NCBI GenBank assembly: GCA_021432635.1
Contig: MU270035.1
Location: 877,829-941,828, forward strand
Length of the DNA: 64,000 nt
Source: Thozetella sp. PMI_491
Taxonomy: Eukaryota; Ascomycota; Sordariomycetes; Chaetosphaeriales; Chaetosphaeriaceae
Direction: 5' to 3'
A program made the translations under genes and the position numbers. Positions 30,462-41,896 of this stretch are shown one piece after another (within the stretch, counting starts at the first letter, position 1; each line of letters opens with the position of its first letter). The notes beneath the pieces are model-generated. The model worked only from the letters and a program-made list of their open reading frames with translations. It had not been told where the DNA came from and made no database searches.

Positions 30462-33132
30462 ATGGCCTCTTTCCCGCTCCCCATGGGCAGGATGCTCATG
30501 GTCTTTGCGCTCCTGCTTATTGTGCTCCCCGGCAGGGCTCATGCGTTCGGAGCTGGCAACATCCCTGGGATTGCCCAGGTTGAGGGCCACAACTGGCGAC
30601 ACGGAGGTGCGTATGGTGCCCCAAGCTTGCACCCTGACGATCACGCCTGACATGGATATCCAGACATTGAGGATATGCTCAAAACCATCGCTTTTCTCAA
30701 CGGCAAAAAATGGACCACCATGATGGTCTCGCGTACCTACTTTGGTAACTGGGTACGCGCCTTCCTCTGGCCCATGCTTTTCACAAGGAGCTAGAGGGTG
30801 ATTCTGGCTGCACCTTGATGGTTGCGCATTCTAACCCACCGACACAGCTCAGGGACTACTCGCAAGCCGTTGATGTCGGAAGTCTCAAGGGCGTCAACGC
30901 CGCCACTATTCGAATTCTTGTCTGGGTTCTTTCGTTCCTAAGCAACGGGTACGCAACAGAGGAATTTGAGGTACGCCGTTGGCTTGCACAGCCTTGATTT
31001 GTGAACCCCGCCGGAATGGGGAGGCCTCAAAGGACGTCACGTCTAGTCTAACGTGTGCTAGGTGACCGAGGAACGTCTTGGAGTATACCGACCCGAGGAG
31101 CACATTGACAACCCGCTTGGCTACGGCGACGGCAAGGATGCCCGCGAATTTGATCCCCGACTACGAGGTCCCGTAGACCCCAGGGAGGTCGAGGTTGACC
31201 CGCGCACTGGTATGAAGAATTACATTGCGAACGAGTCCGGCAACTGGGCTACCAGCTCCGGTTATTTGCGGTTCAGCTTCTCCCGCAGCATCCATTTCGG
31301 TCGTGTCTACTGCCACGGCACCAACGGCAAGGGAAGAGAGGAGGACCTCTGTGAGGCTCTTAGGTGCCTCGGCCAAGCTCTTCACTGCATGGAGGTAAAC
31401 TGTGACTTCCAAACCCCTTGCGCAAGCTTCCTCGGACCAACATAGTACAGGACTTTAGCGCGCACAGCAACTACTGTGAGCTTGCTCTTCGCGAGCTAGG
31501 CTATCATGACGTCTTTCCGCACTGTGGTACCGCTACCCAGATCAACCTCCACGGCAAGACAGTGTACCCGATCGTTACGGGAACGTTTGGCGGCGTGGAC
31601 TTTCTGCACTCGGTCCTCGGGTATGTCCCCCGTCGGATATTAAGGATGACTAGAAAACAGGCCCACATGAGCTGACAAGTTGCCCAGCGAGGCCAACGAC
31701 CACTTCACACAATCCGAGGTCGACGAGCTCGATGTTGCCCTGAAGAACGCTGAGCAGAACCGAGGTGGCGGTCTCAACGCGCCGGGACAGCGTGGCCTCT
31801 TTGGCTCGTCTTCAGGGGGCGGAGACTTCGTCTCATTAGTAGCACAACTTCCCGGAATTGGCGACGGTTTCGCTTCGGAAGCCCGAGAGCTCAAGGCCAT
31901 GGCAGCCCAACAAGCGCAGGAGAATACCCGAAATGGATTTGGGGACGGAACCCGCGCCAATACCAACGTCGTGCCCGGTATGAGCCCCAGCTTCGACCCC
32001 GTCAAGGTTGCTGGTCAAATCTATCCCATCCTGAAGTTCCGGGACAAGATCGTCAAGTCCATCAACAACATGATCTCCAAGATTCCCGGCTTGGAGAAGC
32101 TTCTCGAGCACATCAGCGAGACGCTGACGGCCTTCGTCCTTGGCCTGTTGGCTCCCTTCGTTCGCCCGATCATAAATCAGGTAACTAAGGTCCTCAAGGA
32201 GGGATCTTCGGGCGTCATCTCGGCCAGCTCCAACTCTCAGCTCGAGCCCTGGAGGGACCCCCGCTGCGACAACCCTACACATTCAATGCTCTCAAAAGAC
32301 CACTTCACCAACATTCTCAACTCGTGCGCCGGCCGGATTGCCGCCACCATCCTGCAATATGTTGTCCCGTAGGTTTTGACTCGGCATTCTTCTCACAACC
32401 CTGCCACTGACCATTTCTAGGCGGATACTTTATGCATGGGAAAACCCTGGTGTGCCCGTCGACGAAGTCGTAAACGATGTGCTCCGCGCCTTCCATCACC
32501 CCGCGATTCGTGACCACAATGTGGAGATTCAGCGCGAAATGTTCGACACAGTCCAGCGATGGACCCAGGAGTCTTCACATCGCCATGAGCTGAACCGCCT
32601 GCTCTCTTCGGAATCTGTCAAGGCTGGAAAGAACCACATCATCGGCACTAACAACAAGTCCAGAGACCAGGGCCACAACCATGGTGGCCTTGGTCATGGC
32701 AAGGTCGCTGGCTCGCTTTGGGAGCAAGTCAATTCGCGCGACCTCAGCTCAATGGGGGGCGGCGATGGGAACCCAAGCGCGGGCTACATGTCCAGCTCGC
32801 CGGCGCCGCCGCAAGCCTCGAGGCCACCTCCGCAGGGGTACGGCTATGGCCAGAGCCAACAGCCGGCTGCCCAAGGCGAGGCTGCGTCATATCTTGATGC
32901 GCACCCGCAGGGAGGATACGGAGGGTCCGCCTCATACGGCAATCCTCCGCCGCAGGGCTACAATCAAGGGTATCAGCAGCAGCCGCCGCCGCCACAAGGT
33001 GGATACTGGGGGCAAGGCCCGCCTCCACAGCAATACGGGGGCCCCGGATATGGTGGCCAGGCGCCGTACCCCCCGCAGCAGTCGTATGGCCAACAGCCTC
33101 CCCAGTGGGGGGGACAATATCCCCCGTACTAA
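30462..33132 (+). CDS. het-c: HET-C heterokaryon-incompatibility protein
   Basis: Seven-exon model join(30462..30606,30664..30752,30848..30970,31062..31394,31451..31620,31688..32368,32421..33132), 750 residues. A signal peptide (residues 1-28, MLMVFALLLIVLPG core) leads into the conserved HET-C domain: GIAQVEGHNWRHGDIEDML, SRTYFGNWLRDYSQ, LGQALHCMEDFSAHSNYCEL. A hydrophobic LTAFVLGLLAPFVRPI stretch follows, and the C-terminal ~130 residues are a Gly/Pro/Gln/Tyr-rich tail (repeats like PPPQGYGYGQ). In Neurospora, het-c is a polymorphic allorecognition gene whose incompatible alleles, with pin-c, trigger death of fused cells. The gene itself is found across filamentous ascomycetes. It looks intact. 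No HET-domain pin-c-like partner is adjacent; neighbours are the fatty-acid hydroxylase and a PP2C. Confidence 0.92.
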
Positions 33133-33718
33133 AAGCCTCCAGCGGGCCACTGAGGAGAAACACGACGCCGTAGTGCAGAGGATATCAACGTAGGGAGCAC
33201 GTGTGAAGTAGGTGGCCTGCCTGCACGGTCGAGCCAAGCCACATGGCGTTATTGGATGCTGAGGGAGGGCGATGGGACAGGGAGCCGAGGCCGGCGGGGG
33301 GAATCATGAGGCTGGGCAAACAAAAGACAGACGCGTAGGAGCAGAATGGATATGCGTTCCTGTTGGCGATACCTAGCCACCAAACGGTTGTCAAGTATGC
33401 CTGCTACTGCATACAAGTGCTGTGCTGAATCGGCACTTGCGTAGCTATACAAGATGTGTCTGCGGCAAGGCCTTGAAGGAATTACGTCCCCGGGTTGTTT
33501 GAAGATACAGTACGTACTGCTATAGATGCTGTTGCCTTTAACCCCAGCCTATACCCAAATGAGTGTTTCCTCCATGCAGTGCCATGCAATGTCGTGCTAG
33601 ACGAAATATCCCAATCAGGCGGGGCCGTTAATTGGCCCATATCACCTATTCGGGAGCAATGATAAATTTATACAGGTATATGTGTGTAAACGTGTGCTAG
33701 CACCTGATGTCTCTCTCA
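33133..33718. other. Convergent 3' intergenic region
   Basis: 3' UTRs of HET-C and the PP2C gene; nothing else is seen. Confidence 0.6.
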
Positions 33719-35701
33719 TCACCTTCTCCGCCGCGGGTCCATAGCTTCGGCCCGTCTCATGTCTCTCATCTCCTTGGTGCCAAGGCTCCCCAGACCGCCC
33801 TCGCTTCGCCTCTCCCAGCCGCCGAGCCGCACGACCAGGCACGTGGCGTTGTCGCCATCGCGTGAGATCTCGGTAGCGTACTCGACCACGTCGCGCGCCC
33901 CCGCTTCCGGCGTGCGGGCTTCCTTGACAACGTCGACGATCTCCTGGTCGCTCAGCGTGCCGCTGACGCCGTCGCTCATGAGCACCAAGAAGCTGAACTG
34001 CGCCGGGCCCAGCTCGACGCGGCTAATTTCGGGCTCGGCGGACACGCCAATGCGCTTGCTGCCCATATCACCAAAGGCACGGCTGTTGGCCAGCCCGGAG
34101 ATGCGCTCCTCGCCGAAAGAGTCTGTCACCAGGGATTCGGCGAAGCGCCGTAGCCTGCGGGACTCCGTTGGTGACGACGGGTGGTGGTCGCTCGTCAGTG
34201 GGCGTGCGAGGCCCGTGGCCGTCTCGCATAGTAGGATACGCGTATCGCCCACATGCGCGACCATGAGCGTCGAATGCGCGGCCGGGTGCCAAAACGGCGC
34301 TGGCGTCGCCGTCGAGATGAGCGCCACCGACGCCGTGGACCCGCCCTTGAAGCGCGTGGATCCGCCAATGCCGTGTCCGGAAGGCGGGAGGTGCGGTCTG
34401 CCGAGGATCTCGTCGCGGTTGAGGGGGAAGTCGGCCACGTAGGGGTCGTCCGGGTCGGGCTTGCGCGCCTGCGCCGTAATAAAGTCCAGGTCGGCGCGGA
34501 GGAACGCGTACATGAGGACCGATTCGATGGTCACGGGCGGGGGGTCGGGCTCAGCGCTCGACTTCTTCTCCGGCTCCGAGGTGGAGTAATACCCAGTTCT
34601 GTCGGGCAGGTTGAAGTGTTCGGGTTTGAACCGGCGGAAGTACCCTCCCACGTAGCGTTTGTATTCCTTGACGAGCTCTTCCTCTAGCTTGACCGCGCGG
34701 GCAGCATCTACATTCGCTGGCACTGGATCCTCTCCTTCGAGCGGCGGCATGCGTACGACCTCGTCGACCACCCCGCCCTCGTTCTGTTCGGGCACTCTCA
34801 GGTGCGGTTTCACTTCTTTCGGCCCTTTCATGTCGACCGAGGCTAGTGCCTCTTGCTTTGTACGAGAATCGCTCTCGAGTGAACCGACCGCATGATCCCC
34901 GGGCGGATGAAGCGGGTTGCTCTTTCGCAGGCTACTCCGTAGTTTAAACTCGGAAGCGGCTTCCTCGATGTAGCCGTGCAGTTCGTCGCGGAGGAACTCG
35001 CTGCATTCACTCCCGCCGTGACCATCAAATACGCCAAAGTAGAAGATCTGCGGGTCGCCGAAGGTACTCGAAGCGCTGGTGCCCTCACCGGTCGGCTTAG
35101 ATTGCTGGCTGCGGACTAAACTAACGGGGGCGCGCTTGGCGAAGGCGGGCATGTCAATGGTGCCGGCCTGGTTCGTATCCTCGTTGTATTCGCGAGACCC
35201 ACGAGACCTCGATGCTCCAAAGTGGTGCTTGGCGCTCTGAAGCGGGATTCGCACCACGGTCAGGTCGCGGTTAGGCATGTTGGGGGGTACCACGGCGGGG
35301 GACGAGCCGGGCCCCTGGGTGTGCGGTGTCGAGGCCGAGCGGGGCAGCTTATGGTGCGGACCGCTGGAGTTGCGCGAGTCGGGGTGGAGGGAGGACGACG
35401 GAAGGTGAGTGACGAAGTAGTTATGGAAACCTCTTCTCTGCGTCCGGGCATGAAGCCGGGCGTGGCGGCGGGCGATCGACAGGCGACTCTCGGCGAGCAC
35501 CGGCGTAGCACGGCGTGCCGGCTCTCCCGGTATGCTTCTCGTGCCGCGGGGGCCTGCGTGGTGGGCGTGGATGACGGTTTGCACATATCTCAGAAACGTC
35601 TCAAGTAGGTTGGCATCGGCGTCCTGGCACTTAGGTGCGACCGTGGGGAGGCACCTCCAAACGGTCTCTGGCCGAAGTGGCCGAGTTGCGAGGGGAGCCA
35701 T
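33719..35701 (-). CDS. PP2C-type (PPM) protein phosphatase, probably mitochondrial
   Basis: 660 residues if the ATG at 35701-35699 is used; the open frame extends further upstream only through non-ATG codons. Metal-dependent Ser/Thr phosphatase motifs are complete: YFGVFDGHGGSECSEFL (motif 2), MVAHVGDTRILLC, GLANSRAFGDMGSK and LVLMSDGVSGTLSDQEIVD, with the final DNATCLVVRL. The N-terminal ~150 residues are Arg/Ser/His-rich with few acidic residues and include RRGFHNYFVTHLPSSSLHP. That fits the mitochondrial Ptc6/Azr1 branch (inference). An ~85-residue charged insertion follows motif 2. A missed 5' intron before the RRGFHNYF block cannot be excluded. Catalytic family certain; start uncertain. 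Confidence 0.88.
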   Translation of the reverse strand: MAPLATRPLRPETVWRCLPTVAPKCQDADANLLETFLRYVQTVIHAHHAGPRGTRSIPGEPARRATPVLAESRLSIARRHARLHARTQRRGFHNYFVTHLPSSSLHPDSRNSSGPHHKLPRSASTPHTQGPGSSPAVVPPNMPNRDLTVVRIPLQSAKHHFGASRSRGSREYNEDTNQAGTIDMPAFAKRAPVSLVRSQQSKPTGEGTSASSTFGDPQIFYFGVFDGHGGSECSEFLRDELHGYIEEAASEFKLRSSLRKSNPLHPPGDHAVGSLESDSRTKQEALASVDMKGPKEVKPHLRVPEQNEGGVVDEVVRMPPLEGEDPVPANVDAARAVKLEEELVKEYKRYVGGYFRRFKPEHFNLPDRTGYYSTSEPEKKSSAEPDPPPVTIESVLMYAFLRADLDFITAQARKPDPDDPYVADFPLNRDEILGRPHLPPSGHGIGGSTRFKGGSTASVALISTATPAPFWHPAAHSTLMVAHVGDTRILLCETATGLARPLTSDHHPSSPTESRRLRRFAESLVTDSFGEERISGLANSRAFGDMGSKRIGVSAEPEISRVELGPAQFSFLVLMSDGVSGTLSDQEIVDVVKEARTPEAGARDVVEYATEISRDGDNATCLVVRLGGWERRSEGGLGSLGTKEMRDMRRAEAMDPRRRR

Positions 35702-36423
35702 TTCGGAGGCGATGGCGGGAAGTCGGACGTCGCGGAATGGGGAAATCGGCAGCGTCGAGGCTGCAATCTTGGGATCAGGCACCACAGAGATCGCTCAGGA
35801 AGATAAAAAACAGTGCCATGGGCTGCTCCCAGCGTCGGGCTTCCGCCTGGGGGGAATGCGGGCCGAGATGGATAAGAGCGACAGCTAAGGTATCTCCGGT
35901 GGTGGGACGTGTCGCGAACGCGGCCTTTTTGGCGGGTGGTTTCGGCAAGTTCGGCGCGAGGACGGTTCAGCAACGGCCCAGATGTTCAAGGAGGACCAGT
36001 CGCCAATCCGCGGGGCCGTGTCTCGCTTGCGTGAGCAAACTGGTGTGAATCAATGGGCAAGACTCGCCAGCAAAGATTGTTGAGGAGAAACTCTGAGCGA
36101 ACTTGGCAGGTGTCTCCCGCCTTCAGCCCCACAACGGACCGGGAGTATGGGCTTGTGGTACTTCCTTAGGTACCTACAGAATGTACCTGAATTGGGCACA
36201 AGACGTCATTCCTGGCAGCCGTCAGCCGTCCCGCTAGCCAGGTTCCGGCGTATCTTTGTCATCATCACCGGGCTTGCCAGTGCCTTTTTTTTTTCGACAT
36301 TCATCGCCCCAACCCTAGAAAATCAGCTCCCTGATCCGCGTTTCTTTCCGAGGTCACCTTTTGTTCCCCTTTCCTGTATTGTGTCGTCTCTGAGAGGTCG
36401 ATGTCGCCACCACGCCCAAGATC
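35702..36423. other. Divergent promoter region of PP2C and BTB-like genes
   Basis: No gene is supported; a T9 run and pyrimidine-rich sequence (about 36280-36400) precede the plus-strand start. Confidence 0.6.
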
Positions 36424-37963
36424 ATGGACGAGTCCGCCGCTGCCCTAGATGGAGACGCGTCTGACAGCAGCGCTAAGAAGCTGCCCGATAGTGTAGTGAG
36501 CATCGCGGCGGACGGCGACTGTGTGCTAGACGTACTGTTTGAGACCTCCAAGGAGACTCTAAAGGCGTCCAGGAAAGCGGCTGCTGCCTCTCGCCCGCGG
36601 CTGGGGCAGCCCGCCCCTCCCCCCGCGGCTCTAAAAGCCAGGCTGCGGGTCGGGTTCCGGGTGCAGCTAGAGGTCCTCAAGAAGCATTCCCAGTACTTCC
36701 GCAACCTCTTGGGCGATACCCGGTTTCAAGAGGCCAAGGCGGTAGCCGCTGCGCTGAAGCGCCTGTCCCTCCGGAACGTGCGGCCCACCGACGCAGATGT
36801 GCAGGATCTGCCCCTGATCCGTGTCGTGGAGGATGACGAAGCCACCCGGTCTACCGGCCGGGAGGTCGTCTTCGGTGACTTGCTCCGGGTCCTACACGGG
36901 AAGCCAGTCCTCACAAAGCCGGCCACCATGTCTTACGTGGCGACCCTCGCTGTCTTGGCCGATCGGTTTGACTGCACAAGCCCCGTGTCTCGCTATCTAA
37001 GTACCGGGCTCAAGTTCAAGTGGCCTGTCACGCAGCCCCGTATTGTCAGAGAGGATTCACAGCCATCGGCGTTGAGCAAGGCTGCTGAGGAGTCTATCCG
37101 TCAGAGGATCCTCGCGTCATGGCTGCTTAACCAGCCACTGAAGATGCATTCTGCTACGCGCGAGCTCATCATGAATGGCTCCAGTCGGTGGAGTGCTGTC
37201 CCCGAGGAGGGAGACAGCGGGCCGCTTGGCGGGCCGGTATGGTGGGATCTACCAGACGGTCTTGAAAGTAAGCAAGACGTCGCTTTGCTTTAGTTATTTG
37301 CCTCTTGTTTAATCCTACCCGGTGGTCTGCTGGACATAAGTCTCTCCTTTACTTTAGCCTGACTGATGGTATGAAGGAGAGTTGCAATACCGACGTGAGT
37401 GCATCCTAGACACCATTGCCTCGGTGCAGCGGCACTTTCTCCGCCTGTATACATCCCGGACGCGGCAATGCAAGCTAGGCTATGACTCCAGCTCGAGCTG
37501 TGATTCGTACCAACTCGGCGAGACTATCAAGTTTCTGACGAGCCGGAATCTGCTGTTCCTGGTTGACTTCTCGTCGAGCTCATTGGATACGCTTCCTGAC
37601 CTAGCAAGCATGGACGTCGGCCGACTGCTGTCGACGCTCAAACAGTGCCCGAGCTATCAGATTGATAAGAACCACACTAACTGCGGGCTGAGGACACGGA
37701 TCCTGCCCATCTTGGACTACATCCAGTCCATGTTGTCTGCTAATGTCATCTCCATCGCGCGGGCCGCGTGGAGTGACAATAGGGAGGCCACGTCCTGGGC
37801 TCTAGATGAGGATGAGAGGGAGGAGGATACCGGAAAGGAGTTCCGCTTTACTCGCATCGTCGCGGGGGATGCCAGGCTTCGTTACGAGGGCGCCATGGCG
37901 GCGGATAGAATGGCAAGAGAGTTGTTTACATCGAGGTCGTGGGATTGGACCCCAGAAGAGTAA
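36424..37963 (+). CDS. Uncharacterised BTB/POZ-like protein
   Basis: Model join(36424..37267,37377..37963), 476 residues. After an acidic N-terminus (SIAADGDCVLDVLFE), the segment FRVQLEVLKKHSQYFRNLLG resembles the core of a BTB/POZ domain, where the conserved His-Ser and Tyr-Phe-x-x-Leu positions are kept. An alpha-helical continuation follows (MSYVATLAVLADRFDCTSPV). The C-terminal half has six Cys residues and no motif I know. BTB domains dimerise or bind Cul3; whether that applies here is inference. The intron (GTAAGC ... GAAG) restores the phase as LERELQYRREC. It is divergent from the PP2C gene. Confidence 0.8.
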
Positions 37964-38308
37964 CGAGCTACGACGAGACCACGAACAGAGATGACTATAT
38001 AAACTGTGTATCATGGGTATCAATCTTTTATTTACGATTTACTTGTTCTGAATCTCGGGCTCCTGCACCTGCCTACCTTGACTGATACCTCCTGCTGATG
38101 ATAGCATCAGCGTCGGGCGGCCCGGACTAGGCAGGGAGCCCGAGCCTCGGCCAATCATCCCTGATCCGACTCGCTTTCGACCCCAGGTTCTTAAATACCC
38201 CTACCGGCACACTCACTTAAGTACCCATAGACCAGACTAGATAGAGTTAATTTTAGATCACTCATACCCTCGCCCTTGTTTCTATCTTTGTCGTCTTGGG
38301 CCCAGCCA
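37964..38308. other. Convergent 3' intergenic region
   Basis: 3' flanks of the BTB-like gene and FTR1; nothing else is seen. Confidence 0.6.
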
Positions 38309-39629
38309 TCACGCTGCCCTCTCGACCACCGTTGTCGGCTGTGGCTCAGATGCCTTTTCCGTAGCAGCGACGCTCTTCTCCGGCAGGCCACCGTTGTCGC
38401 TGCCGGAGGCTCGGTCTGAACTCCCCACCACTTCTTGCTCTGTGGCAGGCTTTTTGGCCTTGAAGAACGGGTAACGGCCGCGGGTCTCGTGGTACCGCAT
38501 GATGAACAGCGACACGATAACGAACAACCAATACAGGTTGTACGAGATGACAGACCCGTATGTGGCTGAGTTGTTCCAGCCGAAGATGGCATTGAAGAAG
38601 CCCCATCCGCTTCCACCATCGATGAAAGGGCTGCAGCACTGTTCTGAGTCAGCTGGACGCCGGGGCACCATTCCGCGTTCATAGAAAGACGTACATTGAC
38701 ATGCCACACCGACTTGTCAACATCATACGATCCAGCGCCGTCACCAAGCTCGGCGGCGTCGCCTCCTACGAGGTTATTCCATTGCTGCTGCTCGAAGGAC
38801 CAAACGGCGCGCGAGAAGAGCCCGGCGGCAACCAGATAAAGAACACAAGTGGAGATGACGAGGAAAACCTGCAACTTGGTGGTAGAGCCGCTCCTAGATT
38901 CGTGTTAGCAACCTGCCACAGGAGAAGGCACGGGGGAGGGGGTATTCATGTGAAAGTCTCACTTGTAAATCAAATATCCCACAACGGCCCCGACAATGAG
39001 TCCGATAATGACAGGCAGCGGTACGGAAGTGGCGGGGGCTGAGAAGGTGACACCGGCAACGAACACGATGGCCTCGATGCCTTCGCGAAGCACGGTGATG
39101 AATGGCAGCATAAACATGAAGTATTTCTCAAAAAAGCGCTTCAGGATGCCCCTCCTGCCACCGGCTTGGATGGGCTTTTCGATCGCGGAGGCTAGCCTCA
39201 CGCGCCACTTCTCCTGCATCTTGCCGACACGAAGAAGAGCGACGCCGACGATCGTGATGATGACGGAAGCGATCAGGGCAAAGGCTCCTTCGTAGTTGAA
39301 CTCGGAAGTGTCCCATTTGTTGGAACCAACCGTGTAAAACACGCCGATGATGGCCCCGCCGATGATCAAGCAGAGTAGAAGACCAAAGCCGGTGCCGAGC
39401 CACACCTTGAGGGGATCAGCCCCACGAGCCCAGGAATTGCATAGAGAAGGCCAAGAAGCAACGGGCGACTTACCTGGCGGACCAGTTTTTTGTATACCTC
39501 AACATCGCGTTGGGGTCCATCAAGCGTCTGTTTGAGGAAGGCAAAGAGGATTGAGATGATGATGACGGTCTCGAGCGCCTCGCGAAAGACGACAAGGAAG
39601 ACAGGCACGGCGAAGACGTCGGCCGCCAT
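38309..39629 (-). CDS. ftr1: High-affinity iron permease Ftr1
   Basis: Model complement(join(38309..38638,38695..38893,38963..39405,39474..39629)), 375 residues. Ftr1 carries Fe3+ across the plasma membrane in complex with a Fet3 ferroxidase. Seven hydrophobic segments are visible. The two essential REXXE iron motifs are intact: REALE at residues 16-20 in the first helix and REGIE at about 159-163. The C-terminal ~65 residues are a hydrophilic cytosolic tail rich in Glu/Lys/Ser. All three introns have good signals (for example GTGAGA...GCTAACAC...CTAG) and keep phase. It is divergently transcribed from the Fet3 gene, and two exact ATCWGATAA sites lie 218-240 bp upstream of its start, suggesting GATA-factor iron repression. 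Confidence 0.96.
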
Positions 39630-39846
39630 TTTGGTAATTGCAGGATATCAAGAGGATGGGAGCTATCGGGGACGGGAAGGCAGGAGGGTTGTGAGGTAGA
39701 AAACAGAGCGGGAGGGCTGCGCAGCTGGTTGCGGCGGTGGTATTTCAAGGTGTGCTGCTTGGGATCCGCTCTTTGGTAGGGACCACGAAGGCGACAGCGG
39801 CAGAAGGAAATGCAGATGGGCAACTCGATGGCCGGGCCATGATTTG

Positions 39847-39855
39847 ATCTGATAA
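39847..39855 (+). promoter_or_regulatory. ATCTGATAA, SREA/Sre1-type GATA site
   Basis: Exact match to the ATCWGATAA consensus of fungal iron-responsive GATA repressors, 218 bp upstream of the ftr1 start. Confidence 0.7.
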
Positions 39856-39860
39856 TAACC

Positions 39861-39869
39861 ATCAGATAA
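39861..39869 (+). promoter_or_regulatory. ATCAGATAA, SREA/Sre1-type GATA site
   Basis: Second exact site, starting 14 bp after the first, giving a tandem pair next to ftr1. Confidence 0.7.
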
Positions 39870-41143
39870 TAGTTTCAAGGCTTAGTGTGGGGGAGCTGCA
39901 GCCAGGACGCCTCCAGCACTCCGATGACGGCCCAGCACGGCCTTCCGTGGCCTAGAATACGGGTACCAGAGCTATCTTGGGCTATGGAGAAGGGAACAAG
40001 GATTTTCGGGCAGGCAGCCCTCCTCTGTTACCCTCAATTACCACCTTGCCTTGTCCCCAGCCTACCTTACCTAGGTAGGTACCGAGCTTGGCTGTTTTCC
40101 GAGGTACTCGCGTCTATTCGTGCCCGCTCTACTTCCTGGGTTACACTAAGGAGAAGAGGGGGGTGGGGGGTGAAGCGACAAACCGACCTTTGCGCTCCCT
40201 CTCAAGACGGTTGGCCTGCGCACGCAGCTTCGTAGCACGTTCCCTGGCCTCATTAGTCGAAACTCAGTTTTGATCGTCGTTTCTCGCAAGCTCCCGGGTG
40301 GGCTGAGTGGGGTGCGGCGGAAGGGAGAGACGAGGGAACGGCCAGGGCTGTGGACGAGAAACAGCCGTCTAATTTACCGTTGTCTCCCCTAGCCGCCGGA
40401 TGCCACAAGAAAAAAGACAAGCCGCCCTTCTGCCCCCCCCGCGAGCATCCCGAGGGTATCCCGAGGGTATCCTCACCTAACCTGGACTATCGAGCCGAGT
40501 TTTCCTTCTTTTTCTTTGCCTTGGCCATTAGCTCGCCAAGGCAAGAATGGGTTGGTCGGCAGAGTTTAGCACATGAGTCAGGGCCGGCCCGCCCCAGCGG
40601 TCGCAATAGGTCCCGACAAGCTTTTTTTTTTTTTTTTACAAAAGCTCCTGGGGGGGCTGAAAGATGTCTAGGGTGCAGAGCACTAACGTAGTAGGGGTCC
40701 AGGAGGCCCTGGCGTGACGCGAAGTTGCCGGCCAGCTGCAACCTCCACTGGCCAGGATCGAGCTTGGAGCTACGAGGACTGGATAGCAGCCCTCCCTCCC
40801 TCCCCCTTTCGCCCCCCGCGCTGATCATCTTTGGGTCCGACCGAGACAGAAAGAGCAGGGAGACAAAGAAAAGAAATGACAAGCTGTCAAGTGTAAAAAG
40901 GCCAGGGTCTGATTCGGAGGTTGCTCCAATTGCTCCGGACAAGGCAGGATCGCTTTTTGCAGAAGGTACCGTTGGATAAGCTTTGCTAGGTGCAGTAGGT
41001 ACCCAGTTTTGCTGCTCTGTAGGTACTATAGCGTTTCACCCGGCTCCCGGGCTTGGCGCTTTTGGATAGGGTTATCTTATCGATCATCATGCGATCAGCC
41101 GCTGGGAGGCCAACACACGGGCCTTTTGGGTGGGTCGAGTGTT

Positions 41144-41152
41144 TTATCAGAT
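41144..41152 (-). promoter_or_regulatory. ATCTGATAA on the minus strand, SREA/Sre1-type GATA site
   Basis: TTATCAGAT on the plus strand is the reverse complement of the consensus. A further GATA doublet (GATAAGATAA in reverse) lies about 70 bp upstream at 41072-41081. Confidence 0.6.
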
Positions 41153-41195
41153 CATCAGATTTGGTGGTGTAAGCCGAGTGGTTGCCCAAACAAGA

Positions 41196-41228
41196 AGGAC
41201 GCAGACAGGACGCAGACAGGACGCAGAG
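41196..41228. repeat. Three tandem copies of an 11-mer (AGGACGCAGAC)
   Basis: The copies start at 41196, 41207 and 41218; the last has one mismatch. They lie in the divergent iron promoter. Confidence 0.85.
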
Positions 41229-41887
41229 CAAGGTTTCACGCAGGCTCGGCCCAGGCCTCTTGGCCCCGTCCGTTCTGCTGCGCTCTCTCATTCCCCCGTT
41301 GCCTCATGGCCCAAACCGATCGACCAGACCGTGGCTGGGCGGGCGGGGCGCCGGTGTCTCGCTCCATCGTCGGCGCCTTGTATCGGCAAAATTCGCCCTC
41401 GGCTCCACGCCAGCACCACAGCACGAACGAATGAGAAACCTGTCCGAGTGTCTCCCTTCCTACCCCAAACGCCAAGCCGGTTGCCAGTCCCAGCGTCGCA
41501 TCTACTGCATCTGCTCCGTCTGCAGCGTCTACTGCAAACACAAGCTTTTTTTATCCCGCATGACCCTGGCGGCCAGCTACTTTCCTGTGCTGCTCCTGCC
41601 CAGGGATGGCCCAACCCTCCCACATCATTCGACCTCTCCTAGCCGCCTCGGCCGATGGCCAAGCCCTCGTCTCGCGCCGAAGGGGGGGGCTAAAGCCATC
41701 ATTCCTTATGTCTGCGCCATAGAGGCGCCCGAAATAAGCAAGACTACGTGGTCTTGTGAATAGCAATGCCCAATAACACCCTGATCCAAACCTTCTTTCC
41801 TGCCGCCCCTCGCCTGTATGGCGGGCTCGCTCAACCGGGCCATGGGGAGGGGGTCCAATCACCCAGCTATCGGCCATCTCCACATCC

Positions 41888-41896
41888 ATCAGATAA
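41888..41896 (+). promoter_or_regulatory. ATCAGATAA, SREA/Sre1-type GATA site
   Basis: Exact consensus 478 bp upstream of the fet3 start, with a CCAAT box (41855-41859) 28 bp before it. A CCAAT element near a GATA site recalls the CCAAT-complex/HapX plus SreA arrangement of iron genes. Confidence 0.65.

Noticed and set aside
41130-41763. Two plus-strand frames of 170 and 193 codons in the iron promoter
   Set aside because: Non-ATG or low-complexity starts, Arg/Pro/Ser composition, no splice partners; the interval fits a promoter better.
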